From Chitinophagaceae bacterium UBA4407 (lineage in GTDB: Bacteria > Bacteroidota > Bacteroidia > Chitinophagales > Chitinophagaceae), in NCBI GenBank assembly GCA_002390845.1, contig DGQT01000039.1:1-64000 (forward strand): a stretch of DNA of 64,000 bases, written 5' to 3'. A program made the translations under genes and the position numbers. Within the stretch, counting starts at the first letter, position 1, and every line of letters starts with the position of its first letter. Of the stretch, positions 24,418 through 33,210 are shown piece after piece. The notes below the pieces were generated by a model, which searched no databases, was not told the origin of the DNA, and saw only the letters and a program-made list of their open reading frames with translations.

Positions 24418-24990
24418 TTAATCTTCGATTACTCTTTCACGTACCGGTTTGGCAGGATTGCCTGTGTAAATCGTGTAAGGTTCTAAATTTCTGGTTGCTA
24501 CAGAACCAGCGGTTAAAAAACTGTGTGAGCCGCAGGTAACGCCGCCGCAAACTATGGCTCTTGATGCAATCCAAACACCTTCCTCAATAATAACGGGCAT
24601 TAGCACAATGCCAAAACTGCTTTTCTTATAATCGTGGTAACCGGGCAAAATCATAGCGCCCTGCGATACGGTTGTTTGGTTGTGCAGTATTACTTTTTCA
24701 CGGTTATCGATGAAAACATTTTCACCAATAGAAACATAATCACCCGCCTCGAAATGCCAGGGAAACCTGATATAAACGCCAGGCTTTATGGCGAACCGTT
24801 TTCCTACTTTGGCGCCGAATAATTTTAATAAAAAAACTTTAGGCCCAACTACGGGGAAAAGGTGGCTGTTAAAAAAAATGACGTTTACAAAATACCAGAG
24901 AATGATTTTCCATTTTGGTGCTCCCGGCTTGTACCAACTGTTATCAAAGTTTTGCTTTTGTACTTTCTTTCTTTCCTGCATAACATTCAT
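24418..24990 (-). CDS. WcaF-like colanic-acid-type acetyltransferase
   Basis: 190 aa left-handed beta-helix acyltransferase. The hexapeptide repeats run from about residue 70 to 170 (VGKRFAIKPGVYIRFPWHFEAGDYVSIGENVFIDNREKV..., GVWIASRAIVCGGVTCGSHSFLTAGSVATRNLEPYTIYTGNPAKPVRER). It O-acetylates a sugar in a surface polysaccharide. 11 and 13 bp from its neighbours, so in one operon with a glycosyltransferase and a sulfotransferase. An ATG three codons in is an equal start candidate. Confidence 0.87.
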   Translation of the reverse strand: MNVMQERKKVQKQNFDNSWYKPGAPKWKIILWYFVNVIFFNSHLFPVVGPKVFLLKLFGAKVGKRFAIKPGVYIRFPWHFEAGDYVSIGENVFIDNREKVILHNQTTVSQGAMILPGYHDYKKSSFGIVLMPVIIEEGVWIASRAIVCGGVTCGSHSFLTAGSVATRNLEPYTIYTGNPAKPVRERVIED

Positions 24991-25003
24991 GAATGCGAAT
25001 TTA

Positions 25004-26089
25004 CTAGCTTTTCAACAACCCGTTGTAAAGTTCGAATTGCCGGGCTGCAATCAGCTCGTTACTGTAATTGCTTTGCATAAACTGCTGGGTTGAAGTTCCC
25101 AGTTTTTCGATAAACGCTTTATCAAGGTTCATGCATTTTTCAAGCGATGCTTTAATGGCTTCAGCGGTGGTGCCTGTTACAATTGCTAATTGCCGCTCTA
25201 TTAGCTCGGGGAAATTGCAGCCTTCGGTGATAACAGGAATTAATCCTCTTGCCGCGGCCTCTATAAGGCTAACCGAAAACCCTTCACTGGTAGATGGTAG
25301 AATAAAGAAAGTACTTTTTTTAAGCCATTCCTCTTTTTCTGTTTTATAGATCGGGCCTATGTATTCAATATTACTGCTTTGTTGAATCAGTGGTTGCAGC
25401 TTTGCGAGTTCGCCGTCATCGGGACCAGCAATTACAAGTTTAAAGTTTTTATTATTCTGTAATGCAGAGGTTAACCACCCATTTACCAAAGGCACAACAT
25501 TTTTTACAAAGTGCAGCCTCGCCATAAAGAGGAATATTTTTTCTTCTGCTGCTACTGATTTTATCGTAAGTGGCGGCATATTAATACCTGTGGGCATTAC
25601 AATGATTTCTCTGCCAGGAAACATGCGTGCAAGAAAATCCTTTTCCGGAACGGACAAAGCCCTGATTACATCAGCATTTCTAAGCCTGCTTTTTTCAACC
25701 AAGGCCAGGTATATTTTTTTCTTGAGCCATTTTTGAGAAAGGCCCCAGGGAGCCAGGTTACTATGCGGAACAAATACCCATTTAAATCCCTGGCTGGCTA
25801 AGTATTTACCCCAAACACTTTGAAAACTCCAAGGGGAGTGCGTAACGATAATATCGTTTTTGGGATCGAGTTCGCGGGCAATTATCAATTCTTTTAAGTG
25901 ATTAATACCTGTGTCTTTTAAAGAAACAGTTTGCACAGAAGGAAAATCCTGGTTGTAATCCGAACCGGGAAACCATAGCTCTGAAGTTACATTGTGATTT
26001 TTGTACAGGAAAGGTGCCGTATTAATAGCAGCAGTAAAAACCCCCATTCGTATTGGGTTTACATCTTTTATCAGATTGATGATCCTCAT
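25004..26089 (-). CDS. Family 4-type glycosyltransferase
   Basis: 361 aa from the ATG at 26089 (MRIINLIKDVNPIRMGVF); an upstream in-frame ATG at 26146 adds 19 residues that do not resemble the family. GT-B fold: KIFLFMARLHFVKNVVPLV (start of the donor domain), FKLVIAGPDDGELAKL, and the EX7E-type LPSTSEGFSVSLIEAAARGLIPV. It adds a sugar to the lipid-linked repeat unit. First gene of the operon with wcaF and the sulfotransferase. Confidence 0.85.
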   Translation of the reverse strand: MRIINLIKDVNPIRMGVFTAAINTAPFLYKNHNVTSELWFPGSDYNQDFPSVQTVSLKDTGINHLKELIIARELDPKNDIIVTHSPWSFQSVWGKYLASQGFKWVFVPHSNLAPWGLSQKWLKKKIYLALVEKSRLRNADVIRALSVPEKDFLARMFPGREIIVMPTGINMPPLTIKSVAAEEKIFLFMARLHFVKNVVPLVNGWLTSALQNNKNFKLVIAGPDDGELAKLQPLIQQSSNIEYIGPIYKTEKEEWLKKSTFFILPSTSEGFSVSLIEAAARGLIPVITEGCNFPELIERQLAIVTGTTAEAIKASLEKCMNLDKAFIEKLGTSTQQFMQSNYSNELIAARQFELYNGLLKS

Positions 26090-26175
26090 TCGGTAATTCG
26101 TTAAAAGTTGTGCTTTATTGGCTACAAGTATATTATTGTTTAACAAGTTTGACTATCAACTTTGCTGAAATATGA

Positions 26176-26232
26176 TCTGAAAGTACAAGTGAGTGACACA
26201 ACAACAGCTTAATGGATATTCTTCTGCCGGTA
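26176..26232 (-). repeat. Interspersed repeat, subtype B, reverse
   Basis: TCTGAAAGTACAAGTGAGTG and ACACAACAACAGC, with a degraded outer end CTGCCGGTAAAATAAT. Right partner of 23432-23486. Confidence 0.8.
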
Positions 26233-26249
26233 AAATAATATGTATTCAA

Positions 26250-27038
26250 TTACCAATCCATATTGCTTTCGTAACCGAGCAAGATCAATGTGCTGCCTGC
26301 ATAATGTTTAAACACTTCGCATGCTTCAGGTGTAAAATGATTCTTCCAGTCTTGTGCAATTCCCTTCCTTAAAAAACTGTTTTTATTTTCCTGGCCAGGC
26401 ATACGGTTGGTTTGGTTTTGAAACGAAAACCTGCTGATTGTTTCTTCAAGCTTATCTTTCTGTAACGGTGCATCAGTTAAAGAATGGAGTACGCGTTCCA
26501 TTTCGGAAAAAGTATTTTTAAGCAAGTCTTCGTACCGAACGAGTGTAACATTCGGTTTGTTCAGAAATGATTCTGTAAAATCTCTCCAGTTTATTCTTTG
26601 TCCGTTGAGTTTAAAGTTGGTGAAAATGTATTTTATAAATGCCGGCATATTTTCTTTAATGTTTTCGAAATTGCCAAAGGGTGCCCTGCTTCTGAATATT
26701 TCCACCGCAGATTCCCTTAAACCCTGGTGACCGGTGTACATGTGATGATAAAGTGAAACCATTACATCCCTGCCATCGCGTATAATACAAATGGGGTTTA
26801 AAAATGAATCGCTGTAATATTGGTGACCGTGAAGGATACTTTTTTCAAATAAAGGCATACGGTTGCGGGGGAAAGGCAGTTCAAGGTAATCAGAAAGCAT
26901 TTGACAAAGCCAGGTTCCACCTGATTTTGGAAACTCAGAAACAAGAATAAGCCCCAGTTTTTTTGAAGCATAGTGCCACATGTAATGATACTTGAGCGCT
27001 GTAGCCTTTCTTTTAATAATTTGTTTGGTGCCCTGCAT
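26250..27038 (-). CDS. Second sulfotransferase
   Basis: 262 aa sulfotransferase, only distantly like the one at 23525. 5'-phosphosulfate loop SEFPKSGGTWLCQMLSDYL (residues about 34-52), 3'-phosphate motif ICIIRDGRDVMVSLYHHMY, C-terminal FLRKGIAQDWKNHF. The RDGRDVMVS form resembles HNK-1/carbohydrate sulfotransferase-like bacterial proteins. Two sulfotransferases in one cluster point to a polysaccharide sulfated at two positions. Not enclosed by a repeat pair. Its own unit, divergent from ubiX. Confidence 0.88.
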   Translation of the reverse strand: MQGTKQIIKRKATALKYHYMWHYASKKLGLILVSEFPKSGGTWLCQMLSDYLELPFPRNRMPLFEKSILHGHQYYSDSFLNPICIIRDGRDVMVSLYHHMYTGHQGLRESAVEIFRSRAPFGNFENIKENMPAFIKYIFTNFKLNGQRINWRDFTESFLNKPNVTLVRYEDLLKNTFSEMERVLHSLTDAPLQKDKLEETISRFSFQNQTNRMPGQENKNSFLRKGIAQDWKNHFTPEACEVFKHYAGSTLILLGYESNMDW

Positions 27039-27261
27039 AATTTATGGCTTATTATAAATTTTTTACTGCACAACGGCGCAGCAAGGTTGCAATGCAGCGA
27101 AGATATTGATACCCGCGCAATAGGCACACAGATTTTTAAAGCTATAATTTGTACAACTGTTTTATATTTTATAATGGTATTCAATGAAGCCTGGCAAAAT
27201 GCATTGGCTATAAAAGCTGATTGATTTAAAATTTTATGTTGGATTTGCCTGCAGAATTTTA

Positions 27262-27472
27262 TTGAGACAGGCTACGGAGTTTTATGGCATCGCCTGTTGT
27301 GTCACTCACTTGTACGTTCGGAAGAAAAGGCAACAAGCCACAAGGCAAAGAGGTAATAGGCAAATTGTATTTTATTGTTCACTGTTCACTGTTCACTCTT
27401 CATTTGTATTCTGCCGCTCCGGTGTGCGACGCAAGAGGCGATGCTATGAAATACTGATGCCCGGCTCAAAAT
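27262..27472. repeat. Inward repeat pair (B forward / A reverse)
   Basis: Forward B 27262-27322 (GACAGGCTACGG outer end, GGCATCGCCTG, core) and reverse A 27416-27472 (GGTGTGCGACGCAAG, AGGCGATGCTATG, GCCCGGCTCAAAAT). The spacer contains a short tandem TGTTCAC run (about 27377-27398). Located between the divergent sulfotransferase and ubiX. Confidence 0.9.
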
Positions 27473-27531
27473 CATTCCTTTATGTTTTAACCTTTTGCTC
27501 GCTACATTTGTTTACTGATAAATGTTTCTAT

Positions 27532-28101
27532 ATGACGAATAAAATTGCAGTTGCCATAACCGGTGCCAGTGGTTCTGTTTATGCAAAACTGCTGATAGAG
27601 AAATTGCTTACACTGAATAATCAATGGGAGGAGTTGAGCGTGGTAATGAGCAAGAATGCAAAAGATGTCTGGCACACTGAACTGGGAAATGAAGATTATA
27701 AAAATTACCCGGTTAAATATTTTGATAAGCATGATTTTTTTGCACCTTTCGCATCGGGTTCAGCAAAGTATAATATTATGATTGTGGCTCCATGCAGCAT
27801 GGGTACACTTGGGCGCATTGCCGGTGGCATAAGCGACGATCTTGTAACACGTGCCGCTGATGTAATGCTAAAAGAAAGAAGAAAACTGATACTAATGGTA
27901 CGTGACACTCCCTACAACCTGATCCATATAAGAAACATGGAAGCCGTAACACTTGCGGGGGGTATTATTTGCCCTGCTACACCTTCGTTTTATAACAAAC
28001 CACAAACTATAGAAGCAGTTGCTATGACGGTTGTAGACCGTATGCTGGATATTGCGGGTTTACAACTTGATACATTCCGCTGGGGAACCGACAACAAATA
28101 A
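27532..28101 (+). CDS. ubiX: Flavin prenyltransferase UbiX
   Basis: 189 aa from the ATG at 27532; the open frame extends upstream to 27262 only because the repeat pair happens to be open, and it would add an unrelated tail. UbiX prenylates FMN to make the cofactor of UbiD-type decarboxylases. KIAVAITGASGSVYAKLL (flavin/phosphate loop), PCSMGTLGRIAGGISDDLVTRAADVMLKERRKLILMVRDTPYN and PATPSFYNKPQTIEAV match the family over its full length. No ubiD is in the window. Confidence 0.93.
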   Translation: MTNKIAVAITGASGSVYAKLLIEKLLTLNNQWEELSVVMSKNAKDVWHTELGNEDYKNYPVKYFDKHDFFAPFASGSAKYNIMIVAPCSMGTLGRIAGGISDDLVTRAADVMLKERRKLILMVRDTPYNLIHIRNMEAVTLAGGIICPATPSFYNKPQTIEAVAMTVVDRMLDIAGLQLDTFRWGTDNK

Positions 28102-28102
28102 A

Positions 28103-28130
28103 AAAGCCCCGTTTTTCAACGGAGCCTTTT
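28103..28130. terminator. Terminator between ubiX and rpsA
   Basis: Imperfect stem GCCCCGTT / AACGGAGCC flanked by A's and T's; serves the convergent pair. Confidence 0.7.
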
Positions 28131-28147
28131 GCAGCATCTATATCTTC

Positions 28148-30163
28148 TTACTTCTTGGTATCTTTATTATCGTCTTCCTGCTGTTGAAGCTTTTCTTTGA
28201 TTTCGGCCAGTGCGCCTAAATCTCCGAGTGTAGCTTTTTCAACCTTGCTTTGAACTGCTTTCACCGCTTTCTGGGTTTTTGCAGCCTCTACATTGGCTTC
28301 TTTACGTGCAGCTTCTTTCTCTTCTATTTTGGCCTGCTCCCAGATTTTACTGTGACTTAAAACGATACGCTTTTCGTTGCGGTCGAATTCAATTACAACA
28401 AACTGAGCAGTTTCATCAGCAGTAACCAGTTTGCCGTCTTCTTTTGTTAAGTGGCGGGCCGGTGCAAAACCTTCAAGTCCGTAAGGTAACTGAACTACAG
28501 CGCCCTTATCATCTTTACGGGTAACAGTGCCTTCGTGTACAGAACCGATAGCAAATGTTTCCTGTAAAGCATTCCAGGGATCTTCTTCCAGTTGTTTGTG
28601 GCCGAGTTGCAGTTTCCTGTTTTCTTTATCAACACCAAGGATAATGATGTCGATTTTCTCGCCAACCTTAGTGTATTCTGACGGATGGTTGAAACGTTTT
28701 AACCAGCTTAAGTCGCTGATATGGATCATACCACCAATGCCAGGTTCAAGTTCTACAAATACGCCGTAGTTGGTAATGTTCTTAACCAAACCTGCATGCT
28801 TGCTTGCTTCAGGATATTTATTTTCTATTGTGCTCCATGGATCTTCAGTAAGCTGTTTGATAGAAAGGCTCATTTTGCGTGAGTCTTTATCAAGGGTAAC
28901 CACTTTAGCTTCATGCTCATCATTCAGCTTAAAGTATTCTTTAGCGTTGATTGGTGTATTTGCCCATGTAATTTCACTTACATGAACAAGGCCCTCAACA
29001 CCTGGCTGAATTTCAAGGAATGCACCGTAATCTTCAATGTTTACTACGCGGCCTTTAACAGTTGCGCCTTCAGTGATCCACTCAGGCAGCACATCCCACG
29101 GATGTGGGGTTAATTGTTTCAAACCAAGGCTGATACGTTTTTTGTCGTCGTCGAAATCCAGTACCACCACCTGTAATTTCTGGTCCATTTTCAGCACCTC
29201 TGTTGGGTGAGAAATACGGCCCCATGAAATATCGGTGATGTAGAGTAAACCGTCTAAGCCGCCAAGATCCATAAAAGCACCGAAGTCGGTGATGTTCTTA
29301 ACGGTACCTTCCAATACCTGGCCTTTCTCTAATTTGCTCATGATCTCAGCACGCTGAGCTTCAATGTCGCTTTCAATAAGGGCTTTATGAGATACAACAG
29401 CATTTTTAATGGTTTCGTTGATCTTAACCACTTTAAATTCCATTGTTTTGCCTACAAACTGGTCGTAATCTGTAACAGGTTTAACGTCGATCTGGCTACC
29501 CGGTAAGAATGTTTCCATACCAAATACGTCAACGATAAGACCACCTTTGGTTTTGCTGGTAACAACACCGGTAACCACTTCGCCGGTTTTGTGAACTTCC
29601 ATAATACGCTGCCATGCACGGAAAATACGGGCAGATTTACGGCTAAGATTTAAATGCCCCTGGCGGTCTTCTTTTTCTACCACCATTACTTCAACCGGGT
29701 CGCCAACTTTAAGATTTGGTAAATCGCGGAATTCGTTTAAAGAAATTAAGCCATCACTTTTAAAGCCAATGTTTATTACCACATCAGTTTTAGTAAGCGC
29801 TACCACTAAACCATTTACGATTTCGTTGTCTTCAATCTGTACAAAAGTGTCGTCGTACACTTTATCGTACTTGGCTTTTTCTTCCGGAGCATAATGAGAA
29901 ACATTGCGTTTGTCAATAGTCCAGTCAAAATCATCGTGTGCTGCAATGGTTTCAGCAACAGGCTGCTGTGCAATTACAGGTGCAGCTTCAGGTTCAATTG
30001 CGGCGGCAGTTTCTGCTACTGCAGGTGCCTCGGCCACTATTGGGGCGGCTTCTGCTACAGGTTCGTTTGTTGTCGCTGTAGTTGCTTCTGCGGCGTTAGT
30101 TTCGGCCACGGGAGCAATCTCCTGTTCATCAGCGTTTGGATTAACAATATTGTTTTCTGACAT
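28148..30163 (-). CDS. rpsA: 30S ribosomal protein S1
   Basis: 671 aa from the ATG at 30163 (MSENNIVNPNADEQE); an in-frame ATG at 30205 is less likely. The first ~90 residues are an Ala/Glu/Pro-rich acidic extension, common in Bacteroidota S1. Six S1/OB domains follow (for example GLVVALTKTDVVINIGFKSDGLI, VLEGTVKNITDFGAFMDLGGLDGLLYITDISW, VVNIEDYGAFLEIQPGVEGLVHVSEITW, LVKNITNYGVFVELEPGIGGMIHISDLSW), then a Lys/Glu-rich tail. Binds mRNA on the small ribosomal subunit; weak Shine-Dalgarno use in this phylum gives S1 special weight. Confidence 0.95.
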   Translation of the reverse strand: MSENNIVNPNADEQEIAPVAETNAAEATTATTNEPVAEAAPIVAEAPAVAETAAAIEPEAAPVIAQQPVAETIAAHDDFDWTIDKRNVSHYAPEEKAKYDKVYDDTFVQIEDNEIVNGLVVALTKTDVVINIGFKSDGLISLNEFRDLPNLKVGDPVEVMVVEKEDRQGHLNLSRKSARIFRAWQRIMEVHKTGEVVTGVVTSKTKGGLIVDVFGMETFLPGSQIDVKPVTDYDQFVGKTMEFKVVKINETIKNAVVSHKALIESDIEAQRAEIMSKLEKGQVLEGTVKNITDFGAFMDLGGLDGLLYITDISWGRISHPTEVLKMDQKLQVVVLDFDDDKKRISLGLKQLTPHPWDVLPEWITEGATVKGRVVNIEDYGAFLEIQPGVEGLVHVSEITWANTPINAKEYFKLNDEHEAKVVTLDKDSRKMSLSIKQLTEDPWSTIENKYPEASKHAGLVKNITNYGVFVELEPGIGGMIHISDLSWLKRFNHPSEYTKVGEKIDIIILGVDKENRKLQLGHKQLEEDPWNALQETFAIGSVHEGTVTRKDDKGAVVQLPYGLEGFAPARHLTKEDGKLVTADETAQFVVIEFDRNEKRIVLSHSKIWEQAKIEEKEAARKEANVEAAKTQKAVKAVQSKVEKATLGDLGALAEIKEKLQQQEDDNKDTKK

Positions 30164-30244
30164 AATAAACCCGATGGTTTTATTTCGGGGCAGCGAAAGT
30201 AGCAATTATTTTTTGAAGTATGAAGTTTGAAGGAATACAATTAT

Positions 30245-30409
30245 GGGCCGGGCAATTGGGGCAGTGATTGAGCTTTTGTTGCGTCGCACACTTGAAGGTT
30301 CGGAACATTGGTCGACAGTTGACCGTCAACTGTCGACCAAAGAATCAACAGTACAAGAGCGCGACGCAACAAAAGCTTCATGCATGTTCATTAGCCGGGA
30401 GCATAAATT
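30245..30409. repeat. Compact inward repeat pair (A/A) around a 33-bp palindrome
   Basis: Forward A 30245-30304 (GGGCCGGGCAATT, GAGCTTTTG, core) and reverse A 30351-30409 (GTACAAGAGCGCGACGCAAC, AAAAGCTTCATG, GCCGGGAGC), with the palindrome 30308-30340 between. It is the cleanest complete element in the window, about 165 bp. Confidence 0.95.
30308..30340. repeat. 33-bp perfect palindrome, second copy
   Basis: Same 27-base centre as 12211-12243. The flanking pairs are TTG/CAA here versus TCA/TGA there, so two positions changed on both arms together and pairing is kept. Confidence 0.95.
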
Positions 30410-30439
30410 TCTTTTTTAATTGGGTTAGCCTAAAATAAA

Positions 30440-30464
30440 AAACCGCTTTTGTGCAAAGCGGTTT
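30440..30464 (-). terminator. Terminator of the envC-like gene
   Basis: 10-bp stem AAACCGCTTT / AAAGCGGTTT, loop of 5; on the minus strand it is followed by a T-rich run. Confidence 0.85.
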
Positions 30465-30486
30465 GTAAATAATCTTAATTGTGTTC

Positions 30487-31845
30487 TTATCTTGGTTTTA
30501 ACCAGGATTCGGGATTAAGGTTTGTACCTTTCTCATTTGAAACAAGAAAAAGAATTTGGCCTTCTCCATTAAAACCGGCTGTTGCACGGCCTACTACTTT
30601 ACCCGCCTTTACCTGCTGCCCTTTTTCTACGCTGGTAGTGGACAAATTATTATACGTTGTAAAATATTTACCGTGCCTTATTACAACAGTTTGACCGGTT
30701 CCCAGATCAAATATTGCAGACACAACTCCATCTGCAACGGCTTTAATATTAGAACCAAGGGGCAATGAAATTTCTATACCAGGCATATCGCCTTTTAGTT
30801 TTGTATCTGGTATTTGGTAAGGACCGAAATGGGTAGATACGATGCCCTGGTCTGCAGGCCACGGCAACCTGCCCCGCCCGTTTTCAAAATTGATTGATAC
30901 GCTGGTTTCTTCAGTAGTAGATTCAAAGGGACTGTAAACACGGTTAGATTTAGGAAGGGCTACACTACCAGTAATGGCAGTATTATCATTTTTGGGTGTT
31001 GTTTTTACTGTTGCATTATCGTTTGCAGGTGGAGTTGCAGTATTTTGCTGCGCCTGTTTTTTCCTTTCTTCTTCATCTTTCTTAAGCTTAGCCAGCCTGT
31101 CCAGTTCTTTTTTCCTGGCTGCTTCAATTTCGCGGCGAATTACTGCCTGCAATGCCTGGGCAAGTTTCTGCCTTGTTTTTTCTTTTTCTTTTAGCTGCGC
31201 AGCAATATCTTTTTCCTGCCCTTTTAATTCCTGAACAACCTGGTCTTTTTCTTTCTTGTCATCAGAGAGCACAATTAATTGTTTACTCTGCTCCTTAAGT
31301 GAATTATTCTTTTCAGCTTTATTGGAATTGAGTGTTTGTATCTGGCCGGTTAACAGATGCTGTGTTTTTACAATATTATCAACCTGTGTTTCCCGGTATC
31401 TTCCATAACTTTTAAGATAAGCCACACGTTTTACGGCATCATTAAAAGTTGTTGCAGAAAAAAGGAAATTCAGGTAATCGTAATTGCTACGGTTTTTGTA
31501 TGCGAACACCAGGCTTTTTGCATACTTGTCTTTTAAGGTGTCGAGTTCTTTTTTATAGCGGTAAATCTCAAGCTGGTTCTGGTAAATATTATCATCAAGC
31601 CTGCGTAGGTCCCTGTTAATATTGTTTACCAGTTCCTGGCGGGCTGCTATTTTACGCTGCACCAAAGCTAACTGCGTAAGTGATTGCTTTTTATTTTTTT
31701 TGATCTGGGAAAGGGTATTATTTAAAGCAGATATTTCCTGCAACAACTGCTGTTGCTTTTTTTGAATTTCTTCTTTTGTTTCCTGGGCATTTACAGTAAA
31801 ACACAAAGCAAAAGCGAGTAAACAAAAAACCAGTTTTTTTAACAT
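30487..31845 (-). CDS. EnvC-like murein hydrolase activator (coiled coil plus degenerate LytM domain)
   Basis: 452 aa, periplasmic. Signal peptide MLKKLVFCLLAFALCFTVNA; long coiled coil about residues 22-270 (heptads rich in Gln/Lys/Glu); a low-complexity linker; then a C-terminal M23/LytM domain (TKLKGDMPGIEISLPLGS...VADGVVSAIFDLGTGQTVVIRHGKYFTTYNNL). The zinc-binding His residues of active M23 peptidases are missing (MPGIEI for HxGxDI, YNNL for YxHL, LFLV for LHFE), as in E. coli EnvC, which activates amidases rather than cutting itself. First of a likely envelope/housekeeping run on this strand only by proximity. Confidence 0.88.
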   Translation of the reverse strand: MLKKLVFCLLAFALCFTVNAQETKEEIQKKQQQLLQEISALNNTLSQIKKNKKQSLTQLALVQRKIAARQELVNNINRDLRRLDDNIYQNQLEIYRYKKELDTLKDKYAKSLVFAYKNRSNYDYLNFLFSATTFNDAVKRVAYLKSYGRYRETQVDNIVKTQHLLTGQIQTLNSNKAEKNNSLKEQSKQLIVLSDDKKEKDQVVQELKGQEKDIAAQLKEKEKTRQKLAQALQAVIRREIEAARKKELDRLAKLKKDEEERKKQAQQNTATPPANDNATVKTTPKNDNTAITGSVALPKSNRVYSPFESTTEETSVSINFENGRGRLPWPADQGIVSTHFGPYQIPDTKLKGDMPGIEISLPLGSNIKAVADGVVSAIFDLGTGQTVVIRHGKYFTTYNNLSTTSVEKGQQVKAGKVVGRATAGFNGEGQILFLVSNEKGTNLNPESWLKPR

Positions 31846-31897
31846 GCTTAATTGATTTAACGGGTTGCGCTAAATTAACGCATTAGCACAGAGATTA

Positions 31898-32722
31898 TTA
31901 CTTGCGCTTGTAATTTTTAGGAATACTAAAGGGATAATCTTGCGGTTTATCAAATGAATATGCTTTAAACTGTATGTCTATATCCAGTTTCGATTTCTCA
32001 GCAACAGTTACCCTTCTTTTTGTTGAGAAATAAAAATTATTGGTATTCTCATAGTCATCGTAGGTAATATCGCAGGTACGGTTTCGCATGGGGTCAATAT
32101 CATCCAACTTGCTGTGGGTTACTTTAAAATCTTTGTTTTCAAGGGTAATCAGGTGTTTAAAAACAGGCCCTGCCATTAATACAAGGAGTTCATTTTCTGT
32201 AGCCTTATAAGAAACAACGTTGCTGTCAATAAAAACCGGGTTACCGATGATAAATTCCTGCAGCGCGTCAAAATCGAAAGGAACCTGAGTAAGATCCTGC
32301 AGGTAAGAAATACTACGACGCTGATAAGTTTTTTCAAGTTTATTCATCAACTGAAAACTGTCTTTATTTATCTGAAGCCTTACGCCTTCTATACCCAGGG
32401 CACCGGTTAAAGATATCCATATAATACTGTCTTTTAATATTCGTATATAGGCTGTGGCATTTTGGTCTCCACTTTCTTTACCCTGGTAATCAACTTTTAT
32501 TTTGGCAGAAAAAGTCTTGAAATCTACACGTTGTTTATTAAGATTGCCTATAATGCTTTTTACAATAGAAAATGAATCTACGGCTTCTTCCAGTGGTTTT
32601 ACAATCGTTGCCTGAACGGTATCTTTTTTTGAAATTGCATCTTGTATGCGCTGCACTTTTTTCGAGGGTCTGCAACTTGTAATTAAGGCTGCGATTAAAA
32701 TATAATATGCGGCTTTTCTCAT
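31898..32722 (-). CDS. DUF4292 lipoprotein
   Basis: 274 aa. N-terminus MRKAAYYILIAALITSC is a lipoprotein signal with the lipid-bearing Cys at residue 17. The mature part has the DUF4292 pattern of alternating beta strands (FSAKIKVDYQGKES, ATAYIRILKDSIIWISLTGALGIEGVRLQINKDSFQLMNKLEKTY), similar in style to LolB/outer-membrane lipoprotein carriers. Function not established. 9 bp after dut and 52 bp before the EnvC-like gene, so probably co-transcribed. Confidence 0.85.
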   Translation of the reverse strand: MRKAAYYILIAALITSCRPSKKVQRIQDAISKKDTVQATIVKPLEEAVDSFSIVKSIIGNLNKQRVDFKTFSAKIKVDYQGKESGDQNATAYIRILKDSIIWISLTGALGIEGVRLQINKDSFQLMNKLEKTYQRRSISYLQDLTQVPFDFDALQEFIIGNPVFIDSNVVSYKATENELLVLMAGPVFKHLITLENKDFKVTHSKLDDIDPMRNRTCDITYDDYENTNNFYFSTKRRVTVAEKSKLDIDIQFKAYSFDKPQDYPFSIPKNYKRK

Positions 32723-32731
32723 CTTTTTAAT

Positions 32732-33175
32732 TTATTGTTTGCCTGTATGACCAAAACCACCTTCACCCCTTTCGGTATTATTAATTTCTAAAGTAGCCGA
32801 CCATTCAACGGCAGTAACCGTATGCACAATCATTTGCGCTATCCGGTCGCCGGGATTAATCAACTGAATCTCACCTGATAAATTTATCAGGATCACTTTT
32901 ATCTCACCCCTGTAGTCTGCATCAATCGTGCCGGGTGAATTAAGGCAAGTAATCCCATTTTTTAAGGCAAGGCCGCTCCTTGGCCGTATTTGTGCTTCAA
33001 AGCCTTCGGGCAATTCAATGAACAAACCCGTGGGTACCGCAAACCGCTGCATGGGCTGCAGAGTAAGTGTTTCAGACAGGTGAGCACGAATATCCATACC
33101 TGCTGCACCCGCTGTAGCATAACCGGGTAGTTGGTTGGATGATTGATTAACGATCTTTACTTTTATTTTTTCCAC
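32732..33175 (-). CDS. dut: dUTP diphosphatase
   Basis: 147 aa trimeric dUTPase, hydrolysing dUTP to dUMP. All conserved motifs are present: AGMDIRAHL, PRSGLALKNG, GTIDADYRGEIKVILINLS, RIAQMIV, and the C-terminal P-loop-like GEGGFGHTGK that closes over the active site. Keeps uracil out of DNA. 35 bp after ispF; same operon as DUF4292 and EnvC-like genes. Confidence 0.96.
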   Translation of the reverse strand: MEKIKVKIVNQSSNQLPGYATAGAAGMDIRAHLSETLTLQPMQRFAVPTGLFIELPEGFEAQIRPRSGLALKNGITCLNSPGTIDADYRGEIKVILINLSGEIQLINPGDRIAQMIVHTVTAVEWSATLEINNTERGEGGFGHTGKQ

Positions 33176-33210
33176 GGGAACAAGCTGGTAATTTGAATTA
33201 CGGTTAAAAT

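Noticed and set aside
27377..27398. Short tandem TGTTCAC copies as a regulatory or phase-variable tract
   Set aside because: Only about three copies, in the spacer of a repeat pair, far from a start codon; likely incidental.
27262..27531. Open frame upstream of ubiX encoding a CVTHLYVRK-type peptide, and many similar short frames elsewhere (CATQQKPH, SLTCTFG, VCDATKAS)
   Set aside because: These recurring peptides are translations of the interspersed repeat in various frames. They start and stop at unrelated places and have no gene context, so they are not a protein family.
30487..31845. EnvC-like protein as an active M23 endopeptidase
   Set aside because: The zinc ligands and catalytic His are missing, as in EnvC activators, so it should not cut peptidoglycan itself.
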